Below, one piece after another: positions 6,977 to 13,876 of a stretch of DNA of 64,000 bases (the stretch's first letter is position 1; every line of letters begins with the position of its first letter). A model generated the notes under the pieces. The model did not search any database, had not been told where the DNA came from, and saw nothing but the letters and a program-made list of their open reading frames with translations. The DNA comes from an uncultured Collinsella sp. (GTDB lineage Bacteria; Actinomycetota; Coriobacteriia; Coriobacteriales; Coriobacteriaceae): NCBI GenBank assembly GCA_959018755.1, contig CAUEMA010000007.1, forward strand, positions 38,618-102,617, in the 5' to 3' direction. The position numbers and the translations under genes were made by a program.

Positions 6977-7344
6977 CGCGACTCACCCCTCACGCCGAAG
7001 ACCTCCGCGAGGATGTCGCCGGGCGCGGCCACGAACGGATCCGCGCTGATCGGGTCGTACATGACCTCCAGGTACTCGGGATAGCCGTCGGTTATGCCCA
7101 CGGTCCGGACCTTCACCTCGGTCTCCTCACCGTCGTCGGCGCAATCGTCGGGCTCGTCCGCGGGCAGGCACTGGTAGCCCCAGATCACGCTCACCTCGTG
7201 CCCGTCCAGGATGGTCTTGGTGCGCTCGATTCGCATCCGGTAGCGGCCCACTGGCCCCGTGTCGTACGTGTCGTCGGCCCAGGGAATCCGGTGCCTGTCG
7301 AGGGCATCGCGGTAGGCCCTCATCACCGCTGAGATCTCGGTCAA
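6973..7344 (-). CDS. Phage protein, unknown
   Basis: A 123-residue acidic protein (RDALDRHRIPWADDTYDTGP, RTKTILDGHEVSVIWGYQCL, then a PADEPDDCADDGEETEVKV stretch). It begins at a TTG overlapping the previous stop (TTGA). The N-terminal RMRIERTK...SVIWGY resembles a small beta domain. No recognised family or function. Confidence 0.5.
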   Translation of the reverse strand: MTEISAVMRAYRDALDRHRIPWADDTYDTGPVGRYRMRIERTKTILDGHEVSVIWGYQCLPADEPDDCADDGEETEVKVRTVGITDGYPEYLEVMYDPISADPFVAAPGDILAEVFGVRGESR

Positions 7345-7730
7345 AACGTCTCTCGCTTTCTCTCCTCGGACAATATGGCATTAATTGCAGCCTCGGCCTC
7401 CTCGGCCGTGCCGCCGGTACCGTCTAGCGGCGGAAACCCCAGCGCCTGCTGCCCCAACTCCTTCGCGCCCGTTGGCTCACTTTTGGCACGCCTGCGCTCC
7501 TGCTCCTCGCCCTCCGGCTTTTTGCCGCCCGCGATGGCGGCGACCCTCTCGTACAGGTCGGCGCGCTGCGCCTCGCGCGCCTCCGTGTCGTGGAGCTCCT
7601 GCTCCTTGGTCAGCCGATCGGCATCCCCGTGCGACATGACGTTTGCCATGTAGATCCGCGTCAGGTCGAGCGGGCGGCCGTGGGCGGGGTCGGCCTTCTC
7701 GTTCTCGAGCATCTCCCAAAGGGTGATCAT
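7341..7730 (-). CDS. Phage protein, charged, unknown
   Basis: A 129-residue protein starting MITLWEMLENEKADPAHGRP and containing DRLTKEQELHDTEAREAQRA followed by a lysine/glutamate-rich linker. The last 30 residues (GGTAEEAEAAINAILSEERK) are helical. It follows the replication-organiser-like gene with an ATGA overlap and may belong to the replication module, although nothing in the sequence proves it. Confidence 0.5.
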   Translation of the reverse strand: MITLWEMLENEKADPAHGRPLDLTRIYMANVMSHGDADRLTKEQELHDTEAREAQRADLYERVAAIAGGKKPEGEEQERRRAKSEPTGAKELGQQALGFPPLDGTGGTAEEAEAAINAILSEERKRETF

Positions 7731-8389
7731 GACGCCTCACCCAGCTCGCGCCTGAGTTCGACTATGCGCTCCGCATCCGTCTTCACGGGCTTCCACACGG
7801 ACGCCCGCTCGACCTCTTGGGAGGTCTGCCCGCCCCGCGCCTTGCGGTCGGCATCGAAGCCGACCTGCTTGCGGCTCCAGTTGCGGGCGAGCGCCCACAC
7901 GTCGGTCACGGGCAGCCCGCTCGGCAGCGTCCAGCCCTGTGCTGCGTAGTGGTCGAAGAACTGACGGGGGTCGCCGCGCAGGCAGTTGGCGGCGAAGTAG
8001 GCCTCGACGTCCTCCATCGAGGGCGGGTCGAAGTCGTCGGGGGTTTGGCGGGCCTCGCTATAACCCGCAAGGGTTATCTCTTTCTCCTTCTCCTTCTCTT
8101 TCTGTTGGCTACCCTCTTGGCTAGCCTGTCGGCTACCCCCTTGCGCATTGGCTTGGCTACCCCCTTGGTTGCCCGTATTGGCCGCCCGCCTGAGACCCCC
8201 AAGGCTACCGTTGACCATGGCGTCGATGCGCCCCCTTGCGAAGGTGAACGCCGCCATGGTCGTTGGCTTCAGCTTTGGCTCGATTCCTTCGTAGCCGTAG
8301 CGCAGCATCGCCCAGGCGAGCGCCATGCCCTCCTTGTCGCCGAGCGCTCGGCAGCCCTCGTAGAAGTCCCTGTTGAAGTTGTAGTTATT
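7727..8389 (-). CDS. Replication-organiser-like phage protein (DUF6291-type N-terminus)
   Basis: A 220-residue protein. The N-terminal ~75 residues (NNYNFNRDFYEGCRALGDKE, MLRYGYEGIEPKLKPTTMAA) match the short helical domain at the front of many Gram-positive phage replisome organisers. A low-complexity linker rich in G, S, Q, N and KE repeats follows, then a C-terminal segment (MEDVEAYFAANCLRGDPRQF, WTLPSGLPVTDVWALARNWS) like the domain that follows such linkers in phage DnaD-like proteins. Probable role: recruiting host helicase to the phage origin. ATG 8389 with GGAGGTG upstream overlaps the recombinase stop. Confidence 0.65.
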   Translation of the reverse strand, partial: NNYNFNRDFYEGCRALGDKEGMALAWAMLRYGYEGIEPKLKPTTMAAFTFARGRIDAMVNGSLGGLRRAANTGNQGGSQANAQGGSRQASQEGSQQKEKEKEKEITLAGYSEARQTPDDFDPPSMEDVEAYFAANCLRGDPRQFFDHYAAQGWTLPSGLPVTDVWALARNWSRKQVGFDADRKARGGQTSQEVERASVWKPVKTDAERIVELRRELGEAS

Positions 8390-9578
8390 CATCCGTGTCA
8401 CCTCCGTAGATCGAATCGGTGAAGGCCGCGGCGGCCTCCCTGTCGCGGCCCGGCATGACCGAGCCGTACGCCTCGAGCGTCGTCTTGACGTTCGCGTGCC
8501 CCAGGCGCTCCTGCACCAGGCGCATGTCCCACCCGTGAGTGAGAAGCCACGTGGCGTGCGTGTGCCGGAGCGTGTGGAACACGGTCTCCCCGGGCAGCTC
8601 GAGCTCGCGCGCGATCGCCTTGAAGCGGGCCGTCACGGTCGACGGCCTCGCGAGACCTCCCGCGCAGCCGAAGGTGATCACGGGGGCGGCGGGGCCCTTG
8701 CGGACGAGCCACGAGTCCTGCCACGCCAGGTGGCGCTCCAGCTGCGCCTCGACCGCCGGCGAGACCGAGACGTTGCGTGCACGCTTGCCCTTGGTGTAGG
8801 CCTGTCTGTGCAGGCTGGGCTTCTCGACGGCCTGCCCCGCCACGTGGATGTCGTGCAGGGAGCGGCGCCAGTCGCGGCGCTGCAGGCCGCAGACCTCCCC
8901 GCACCGCAGGCCCGTGTGGAGGGCGAGGTAGACCGCCATGGCCTCGGTGCGTCGGGCGATGTTGGCGCCCGTGGCGTCGCGCGAGGACATGGCGGACACC
9001 ATCGCGCGGGACAGCTCGTCCGCATCGAGCTCGGACAGGGCGAACGGCTCCGCGGGCTTCGACCTGGGCGCCGGGACCTCGAGCATGATGTCGCGGCCGA
9101 TGGCATGGCCCCACGTCCTGTACGCGCCCTTGAGCAGCGCGTGCATGACGAGCACGGTCTTGGGCGACAGGCCCTTGCCGCTCCTGGGCGCGAGCAGCAT
9201 GCGGTACGCCGCCGACACGTCCCAGGGCTGCAGCTGGTCGTAGGGGATGCGCCCGATGGTCGGCTCCACCATCGTCCTGATCACGCTGCGGTAGGCGGCG
9301 ACAGAGTTGTCGGCCAGGCCGTTCACCGGGTCAGAGACGTAGGTCTCGAGCATCGACGAGAGGCGCTTGGAGCTGTCCTGCGCCGAGGACGGGATATAGG
9401 TCGCGATCCACCTGTCGCACTCGGCCTGCGCCTGCTCGCGCGTCAGCTCCGCGTCCCACGACCTATAGGGCCTGATCCGCCTGCCGGTCACGCGGTCGGT
9501 GCCCATGTAGGGGCGGGCGAACCAGCGGCCGTCCGCCCCGCGCTGCACGACCGCCCGGCGTTCGCTAGGAGAGGTCAC
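8385..9578 (-). CDS. Tyrosine recombinase inside the early operon
   Basis: A 397-residue site-specific recombinase. An arm-binding-like N-terminus (RRAVVQRGADGRWFARPYMG) is followed by a SAM-like core-binding domain (SSMLETYVSDPVNGLADNSV). The catalytic domain has box I GLRCGEVCGLQ, a beta-hairpin Lys in YTKGKRARNV, box II HTLRHTHATWLL, then LGHANVKTT and the Tyr in LEAYGSVM. The full R-K-HxxR-H-Y set is present. The GTG at 9578 overlaps the previous gene. Its place between replication genes, with a second integrase at the prophage end, is unusual. Confidence 0.92.
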   Translation of the reverse strand: MTSPSERRAVVQRGADGRWFARPYMGTDRVTGRRIRPYRSWDAELTREQAQAECDRWIATYIPSSAQDSSKRLSSMLETYVSDPVNGLADNSVAAYRSVIRTMVEPTIGRIPYDQLQPWDVSAAYRMLLAPRSGKGLSPKTVLVMHALLKGAYRTWGHAIGRDIMLEVPAPRSKPAEPFALSELDADELSRAMVSAMSSRDATGANIARRTEAMAVYLALHTGLRCGEVCGLQRRDWRRSLHDIHVAGQAVEKPSLHRQAYTKGKRARNVSVSPAVEAQLERHLAWQDSWLVRKGPAAPVITFGCAGGLARPSTVTARFKAIARELELPGETVFHTLRHTHATWLLTHGWDMRLVQERLGHANVKTTLEAYGSVMPGRDREAAAAFTDSIYGGDTDE

Positions 9579-9921
9579 TGGCGGCGAGCTCCTTAGCGAT
9601 GTGCGCGATCTTGTCGCGGTCGTCGAGATTGATGTCCAGGAGCAGCTCACTGGCGGCGGAGGGGCTTACAGCCGCAAGCATGACCTGGCCTCTGGCCTCG
9701 GTCTCATCGATCCCGAGCTTGACCATGACCCTGACTACCTCGCTGACGAAACACCACATGATGTCGAGGACGATGGGCTGGGTCATGCAGCCGCCTGCAA
9801 AAAACAGCACGCCGTCATCGGCATCTCCGCCGCAGAGGAGGGCATTCGCCTCGAACTCCACGGGCTCGACGTTCTTACGCTCGATTGTCACCTTCAGCTT
9901 CTCGCTACTCATCCTTCTCAT
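9565..9921 (-). CDS. Phage protein, unknown
   Basis: A protein of 115-118 residues with two possible starts: ATG 9921, or ATG 9912 (MSSEKLKVTIERKN). The second mirrors the MSSE start of the adjacent gene at 10262, and both overlap their upstream stop in the same GATGAGTAG context. A hydrophobic central helix (IVLDIMWCFVSEVVRVMVKL) and acidic C-terminus are seen. It may be a distant paralogue of the frameshifted neighbour, since both open with MSSE and a beta strand pair and then turn helical. No named family. Confidence 0.55.
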   Translation of the reverse strand: MRRMSSEKLKVTIERKNVEPVEFEANALLCGGDADDGVLFFAGGCMTQPIVLDIMWCFVSEVVRVMVKLGIDETEARGQVMLAAVSPSAASELLLDINLDDRDKIAHIAKELAASDLS

Positions 9922-10262
9922 CCTTCCTTCCAGATTCGTCCATATCGATGTCGAGGTCGTAGTAGATCGCGCTCCGCTCTTCCTCCTCCGGGAACCCGCA
10001 GTGCACCGCGGCGTAGACGAGCTCGATGCGCATGGCGTCCATGGGGATGCCGGCGCGGACTCCGGCAGATAGCAGCTCCGAGAGGGCTGCTATCTGCGAG
10101 AACCAGAATCGACTTCGAGTCGAAGGTGCCGACGTGAAGCGATGGGCCAGGCTTACCGTCCGCCGCCACCGTCGCCACCATTGCCTCGCGGCAGGGGATG
10201 GAGCACTCGCGCCCCCTGGCCTTCACCGTCACCGTGACGTAGTTCTCGTCCTCGCTACTCAT
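9907..10262 (-). pseudogene. Frameshifted (or programmed +1) phage gene
   Basis: Starting at ATG 10262, the frame reads MSSEDENYVTVTVKARGREC and on to VGTFDSKS, then becomes arginine-rich and non-protein-like until a TGA at 9918. In the +1 frame, sensible protein continues from about 10110: RFWFSQIAALSELLSAGVRA, then MRIELVYAAVHCGFPEEEE and an acidic end with a TAG at 9907. That stop overlaps the next gene's ATG in the same GATGAGTAG context as the upstream junction. A single-base slip near 10108-10118 would join the halves into one protein of about 117 residues. A 12-bp hairpin lies just downstream of the slip region. Confidence 0.6.
10065..10097 (-). other. Perfect 12-bp hairpin within coding sequence
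   Basis: GCAGATAGCAGC (10065-10076) and GCTGCTATCTGC (10086-10097) are perfect complements around a nine-base loop. On the mRNA the hairpin begins about 10-20 bases after the point where the reading frame of the 9907-10262 gene changes, the position expected of a frameshift-stimulating stem. Confidence 0.8.
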
Positions 10263-11511
10263 CATCCTCGTCCTCCTCTTCGGCGCTCTCCTGCACCCTC
10301 GCCAAAAGCCACCCGTCGTCCCCGCCGGCCTCGAAGCCCGCCGAGCGGAACAGCCCCCAGTGCTCGAGCCAGCCCTCGGCATCGTCGCCGCTATAGCTGC
10401 TGTTGAGCCGGACCATGTCCCTGGCCGCCGCCATGAGGCGGAAGCCGGCCTCGTACTCGCTGGGGCCGGAGGTGCCGAGGCGCGCCATGAACTCCTCACG
10501 GACGCTGGCGATGCGCTTGTCGGTCTCGAAGGAGGGGTCGCCGCCCATCGCGTCGGCCACCACGACCGGTTGCACGCGGGCCTCGCTCACGATGCGCTTG
10601 AGGTCATCGTGCATGGTGAACGCACCGGACGTGATGAAGCCGACCATGCGCCCGTACAGGTCCTTGAGCGCGACTTCCTCGCGCTCGGCCTCCTGCTCGG
10701 CTCGGATCTCCTCCTCGGTCTTCTCGGGTTCCGCGCCCGATCTGTCATCCGGTTTGTAGAGTTCCCAGTATCTGCCAGCCATCACGGCCACGAAGCCCGT
10801 GACGTCCTTCCCTTCGAGCTTCTTGGCGGCATCGCCGAAGTTTGCCCAGTTCGTGTAGACGAACCCCTCGGGCTTCTCCTTCACCACCGGGATGCCCGCG
10901 TCCCCGAACGCGTCGTAGTCCTCGGCCTTGGCCTCCTCGCGCTCGTTGCGGCGGCGGATGCTGTCGGCCTTGCCCGCCCAGCCCTCGCCGGCCGCCAGCA
11001 CGGCCTCGACGTCCTTCTCGTCGTCGAAGGCGCTCGCGGCCTCGAGCTGCTCCAGCGTCACCTGCACGCCGGCATCGATGCGACCGCGCAGCTTGCGCGC
11101 AGCCCGGATCTGCCCGGCGGTGGCGCGGCTCGCGCGCTCGATGCGCTGCTCGTCGACGCCCAGCACGAGCATCTGCTGCACGCCGCGGGCGCGCTCCGCC
11201 TCGGTCAGCTGGCGCTTGTCGTCGGTGGCGAGCATGGCCACGAGCTCGTTGGCCTCGTCCATGGTGTCGGCCACCAGCGCGGACACCTCGCGGTCCTCCC
11301 CGTAGATGGACGACAGCGCGCGGTAGCGGCGCTCGCCGTCGACGATACGGAACACGTTGCCGTCCGCCACGACCACGGGCGGGTTCAGCGGCTCGCCGCC
11401 GGTCGCCTCGATGCTGCGCGCCAGGGCGCCGATGTCGCCGAAGTCCTCGCGCGGGTTCTGCTCGCTGGGCCTGATGTCGCCCAGGCGCACGGCCCTCTTC
11501 TCAAACTGCAT
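10255..11511 (-). CDS. ParB/RepB-type phage protein
   Basis: A 418-residue protein starting MQFEKRAVRLGDIRPSEQNP. ParB-N boxes are visible: NPREDFGDIGALARSI, PPVVVADGNVFRIVDGERRY with the GERRYRA box that binds CTP in ParB proteins, then NELVAMLATDDKRQLTEAER and an HTH-like segment (MLVLGVDEQRIERASRATAG). The remaining ~230 residues are unlike chromosomal ParB and end in an acidic tail. Phage proteins of this type act in partition, DNA nicking or transcription. No parA lies nearby, so partition alone is unlikely. ATG 11511 has AGGAGG six bases upstream. Confidence 0.8.
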   Translation of the reverse strand: MQFEKRAVRLGDIRPSEQNPREDFGDIGALARSIEATGGEPLNPPVVVADGNVFRIVDGERRYRALSSIYGEDREVSALVADTMDEANELVAMLATDDKRQLTEAERARGVQQMLVLGVDEQRIERASRATAGQIRAARKLRGRIDAGVQVTLEQLEAASAFDDEKDVEAVLAAGEGWAGKADSIRRRNEREEAKAEDYDAFGDAGIPVVKEKPEGFVYTNWANFGDAAKKLEGKDVTGFVAVMAGRYWELYKPDDRSGAEPEKTEEEIRAEQEAEREEVALKDLYGRMVGFITSGAFTMHDDLKRIVSEARVQPVVVADAMGGDPSFETDKRIASVREEFMARLGTSGPSEYEAGFRLMAAARDMVRLNSSYSGDDAEGWLEHWGLFRSAGFEAGGDDGWLLARVQESAEEEDEDDE

Positions 11512-11527
11512 ATCATTCCTCCTAGTC

Positions 11528-11686
11528 CTAGTAGTACATCCCGCTCGGGGCGGTCCCCTCGATGGCGCCGGCGATGGCAAAGAGCGCGAGCATCACGACG
11601 GCGCACACGACGCCCTGCGTCCGCTCGGACAACGTTCCCCACCAGGCCGACACCCGGTCGCTAAGCAGCAAAAGAATCTCGCTCAT
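11528..11686 (-). CDS. Small membrane protein (52 aa)
   Basis: MSEILLLLSDRVSAWWGTLS is followed by one predicted transmembrane helix (GVVCAVVMLALFAIAGAI) and a short tail. The ATG at 11686 has GAGGAGGG five bases upstream, and the gene overlaps the end of the HTH gene by 26 bases. Role unknown; a single-helix early phage membrane protein could act in superinfection exclusion, which is a guess. Confidence 0.6.
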   Translation of the reverse strand: MSEILLLLSDRVSAWWGTLSERTQGVVCAVVMLALFAIAGAIEGTAPSGMYY

Positions 11687-11921
11687 GGGTTCCCTCCTCG
11701 ATCCACTCGTCGACCCACTCGGGGCGCACCAGGTAGCCGCGGCAGCGGCCGTCGGGCAGGCAGTAGGTGAGCCTGCGCGCGGTGCATTCGTCTCGAAGGG
11801 TGTTGTAGGGCACCCCCAGCACGCGCGACACCTCGTCGAGCGTGTACAGCAGCTTGCGCGGCAACTTGAGCTCGGCCGCAAGTGCTCTAAACGTCTGGGG
11901 CTTCTTGCTGGTATCATCCAT
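11661..11921 (-). CDS. HTH DNA-binding protein, excisionase/MerR-like
   Basis: An 86-residue protein with LLYTLDEVSRVLGVPYNTLR as a winged-helix recognition unit, then CLPDGRCRGYLVRPEWVDEW, the wing and closing strand of excisionase-type (Xis/HTH_17) proteins. The ATG at 11921 has AAAGGAGGTC seven bases upstream. It could be the phage excisionase or an early regulator. A hairpin with plus-strand T run lies just upstream (11943-11985). Confidence 0.7.
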   Translation of the reverse strand: MDDTSKKPQTFRALAAELKLPRKLLYTLDEVSRVLGVPYNTLRDECTARRLTYCLPDGRCRGYLVRPEWVDEWIEEGTHERDSFAA

Positions 11922-11942
11922 GGATGACCTCCTTTTAGGTCG

Positions 11943-11985
11943 GCCTCCCGCGTACGGTCCTAACGCTGCGGGAGGCTCTTTTTTT
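11943..11985 (+). terminator. Plus-oriented intrinsic terminator
   Basis: The 9-bp perfect stem GCCTCCCGC/GCGGGAGGC (11943-11951 and 11968-11976) is followed on the plus strand by TCTTTTTTT. All genes nearby are on minus, so it would stop an antisense transcript, or act as a leader hairpin ahead of the HTH gene. Confidence 0.7.
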
Positions 11986-12017
11986 GGGTCGGGCGTAGGG
12001 CGGACCCTCCCCCGGCA

Positions 12018-12074
12018 CGGCACCGGCTGGAACGCCCGGCGGATGGTTAACGGAGCCCGCCGGGACCGGTGCCG
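12018..12074. other. Nested inverted repeats in early-operon gap
   Basis: The outer arms CGGCACCGG/CCGGTGCCG (12018-12026, 12066-12074) enclose inner arms CCCGGCGG/CCGCCGGG (12035-12042, 12057-12064), a potential 57-base cruciform. It occupies most of the only gene-free gap in the early operon (11922-12090). Binding site, RNA leader or origin are all possible. Confidence 0.6.
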
Positions 12075-12090
12075 CCTCGGGGAAGGGGCC

Positions 12091-12240
12091 TCAGCCCCGA
12101 AGCGAGGCGAGCGCCCACGCCGCGATGAACGGCACGGCGGCCGAGAAGCACACCCGCGCCAGCCCGTAGGCCCCCTGCGCGGCGCACATCCAGCCGGCGG
12201 CGTCCATCACGACGGCAGAGGCGAGCAGCGCCCGGGTCAT
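12091..12240 (-). CDS. Small hydrophobic membrane protein (49 aa)
   Basis: MTRALLASAVVMDAAGWMCA and a second hydrophobic stretch (ARVCFSAAVPFIAAWALASL) predict two short transmembrane helices. The ATG overlaps the previous stop (ATGA). Too short for most gene callers, but the coupling and hydrophobicity support it. Function unknown. Confidence 0.55.
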   Translation of the reverse strand: MTRALLASAVVMDAAGWMCAAQGAYGLARVCFSAAVPFIAAWALASLRG

Positions 12241-12512
12241 TCGCGACCGCGCCCGAACGGCCACTCGCCCGGCGCGGGGTCGATCTCCATGACGTCGTAG
12301 GACGCCAGGTCGAGCGCCTGCCTGCGGTCGAGCCTCACCAGGCGCGCCAGGGAGGCGCTGTCGCCGGCCTGAACGTGCCTGTAGAATGCGTCGCGCGCGT
12401 CCACCAGGAAGTCGAACACCTCCGTGTGCCACACGAGGTCCTCGTCCACCCACGTCACCATGCCGCCCAGGGTCGTGACGACGTGGGGCAGCTCGTAGCT
12501 CTTGCCTGTCAT
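12237..12512 (-). CDS. Early phage protein, unknown
   Basis: A 91-residue protein (MTGKSYELPHVVTTLGGMVT, VFDFLVDARDAFYRHVQAGD, ALDLASYDVMEIDPAPGEWP). It is the second gene of the early transcript, after the Cro-like regulator. No family recognised. Small acidic proteins in this position are often anti-host factors, but nothing in the sequence shows it. Confidence 0.55.
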   Translation of the reverse strand: MTGKSYELPHVVTTLGGMVTWVDEDLVWHTEVFDFLVDARDAFYRHVQAGDSASLARLVRLDRRQALDLASYDVMEIDPAPGEWPFGRGRE

Positions 12513-12528
12513 TCCTCTTCCCCCTTCC

Positions 12529-12756
12529 CTACGCTGCCTCGTCCGTGTTCCAGCCCATCAGGTCGTTGGGCGTGCATCCGAGGGCCTGGGCGATGGCATA
12601 CGCCTTGTCGACACCTGGAACCATCGAGCCGTTCTCGTAGCCGATGATTGAAGATGCCGAGAGCCCCGCCTTGTTGGCCAGCTGCTCCTGAGACATATCG
12701 GCGCGAGCACGGGCGGCGCGCAGGTTCGCTCCGAACTCGTCCTTCGAAAACTTCAT
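12529..12756 (-). CDS. XRE-family regulator, Cro-like
   Basis: A 75-residue helix-turn-helix protein: FGANLRAARARADMSQEQLA, then KAGLSASSIIGYENGSMVPG, the five-helix lambda-repressor fold with no other domain. It is the first gene of the leftward early operon and is transcribed divergently from a larger XRE repressor, the standard Cro/CI arrangement. ATG 12756 has GAAGGAGG upstream. It ends with the same NDLMGW motif as the repressor (NDLLGW), suggesting the two are related. Confidence 0.88.
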   Translation of the reverse strand: MKFSKDEFGANLRAARARADMSQEQLANKAGLSASSIIGYENGSMVPGVDKAYAIAQALGCTPNDLMGWNTDEAA

Positions 12757-12912
12757 GTCTTCCTCCTTCTGAAATAGGGAACTTCTTCCCTGTGCAAATC
12801 AGAGTATAGGGAATCTTTTCCCGATTGCAATAGCAAACTAGGGCTTTTCTTGCCTTTTCTTTTGTGTATCTATAGAATCCTCGGTAAATACTTCCCTATA
12901 TTGGAGGTGACG
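12757..12912. promoter_or_regulatory. Divergent immunity promoter region with GGGAA-N4-TTCCC operators
   Basis: Three palindromes share one form. O1 at 12776-12791 is AGGGAA-CTTC-TTCCCT, O2 at 12809-12822 is GGGAA-TCTT-TTCCC, and O3 at 12883-12896 is GGTAA-ATAC-TTCCC with one mismatch. O1 and O2 flank the Cro-like gene and O3 precedes the repressor's ribosome site. A fourth copy with five-base spacing lies inside the repressor gene at 13018-13032. These are the likely binding sites for the two XRE proteins. Confidence 0.82.
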
Positions 12913-13296
12913 ATGAACCTAAAACTGAAGCAGGCTAGGAAAGAAAACGGATATTCGCAGGCCGATCTGGCAGACGCGCTGAACGTTGACATCAAGACGG
13001 TAGGCAACTGGGAACGAGGGAAAACTCTTCCCGATATTGAGCAGCTCTGGAAGTGCGCGAAGGTTCTGCACACCGACCCCAACGACCTGCTCGGATGGTA
13101 CGAGGAGCATCCCGAGGACAAGCCGACGGCGCCGGCGGGCGCGGAGGGCGAGCTGATCACCTGCTACCGGCAGAGCACCGAGAAGAGGCGCTCGAAGATT
13201 CTGGAGACGGCACGCGACCAGGCCGAGCTGTCCCAAGCTCAGGCTGCGGCGCCTGAAGGCGAAGGGCTGGAAGCGGATCAAGTAAGGTTCGCGTAG
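12913..13296 (+). CDS. XRE-family phage repressor
   Basis: A 127-residue protein: an N-terminal lambda-repressor HTH (MNLKLKQARKENGYSQADLA, LNVDIKTVGNWERGKTLPDI) and a ~60-residue C-terminal tail rich in E, A and Q (RQSTEKRRSKILETARDQAE) without the LexA-type peptidase Ser-Lys pair. Induction therefore probably does not use RecA-driven self-cleavage; an antirepressor or proteolysis would be needed. ATG 12913 has GGAGGTGACG upstream; an in-frame extension has no ribosome site. One operator-like palindrome lies within codons 36-40. Confidence 0.85.
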   Translation: MNLKLKQARKENGYSQADLADALNVDIKTVGNWERGKTLPDIEQLWKCAKVLHTDPNDLLGWYEEHPEDKPTAPAGAEGELITCYRQSTEKRRSKILETARDQAELSQAQAAAPEGEGLEADQVRFA

Positions 13297-13336
13297 ACCG
13301 CGTTATTCAATTCATTTATGGGAAGGAGTGATTGCC

Positions 13337-13876
13337 ATGTCTCAATCTTTGGCAGAGACGCACGTGGAGAATCTCATCTACGAGTGCGACTGCATCACTG
13401 CGGGAGAATACGGTGAGAGCACCCAGGAACACATCGATGACCTCATGCTGCAGATGGAAGGGTTTTCCTTCCCGCTCATGTGCACCAGATCGTCGGCAAT
13501 CCCCAGGGACAAGACACTGAAAGGCGTGAAGCGCGCAAAGGGATGGCTCGTGGCAAACATGGCGGCGCTCACAAACAGCGGAAACGGCACGACGGTTAGC
13601 TCCAGCAGCGTCTCACAGGCCACGGCGACGGCGGACGTTTCGGTAGAGGTAAGCCAGGCGGTGGCTGAAATCGGCAACGACCCCGTCCTCGACAACGAGA
13701 CGAAAGAGGCACTCGAGCTGGCGCTGTCACGGGCGCGCATGGCAGCCGAGGCGAAGAACAAGACGGGGTTCGCCGAACACGTCGCAAAAGTCATCGACCT
13801 TGCGACGAAGAGCACAGACCTCGTACCCAAGGCCCTGCTGGCCCTCGGAGCGCTCGCAAAGCTCTTCGGCGCCTAG
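13337..13876 (+). CDS. Lysogeny-region protein, unknown (possible exclusion/defence cargo)
   Basis: A 179-residue protein directly downstream of the repressor on the same strand, so likely expressed in the lysogen. The N-terminal ~90 residues include cysteines and aromatic residues (ENLIYECDCITAGEYGESTQ). A serine-rich linker follows, then a helical C-terminus (ALELALSRARMAAEAKNKTG) ending in a hydrophobic Ala/Leu helix (VPKALLALGALAKLFGA). The layout recalls small abortive-infection proteins (AbiTii-like tails) but I cannot assign a family. ATG 13337 has GGAAGGAG upstream. Its stop shares CTAG with the convergent gene. Confidence 0.65.
   Translation: MSQSLAETHVENLIYECDCITAGEYGESTQEHIDDLMLQMEGFSFPLMCTRSSAIPRDKTLKGVKRAKGWLVANMAALTNSGNGTTVSSSSVSQATATADVSVEVSQAVAEIGNDPVLDNETKEALELALSRARMAAEAKNKTGFAEHVAKVIDLATKSTDLVPKALLALGALAKLFGA

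Noticed and set aside
10360..11664. 434-codon plus-strand frame opposite the ParB-like gene
   Set aside because: A shadow frame: the minus strand carries ParB motifs and a good ribosome site, while the plus product is low in complexity with no motifs.
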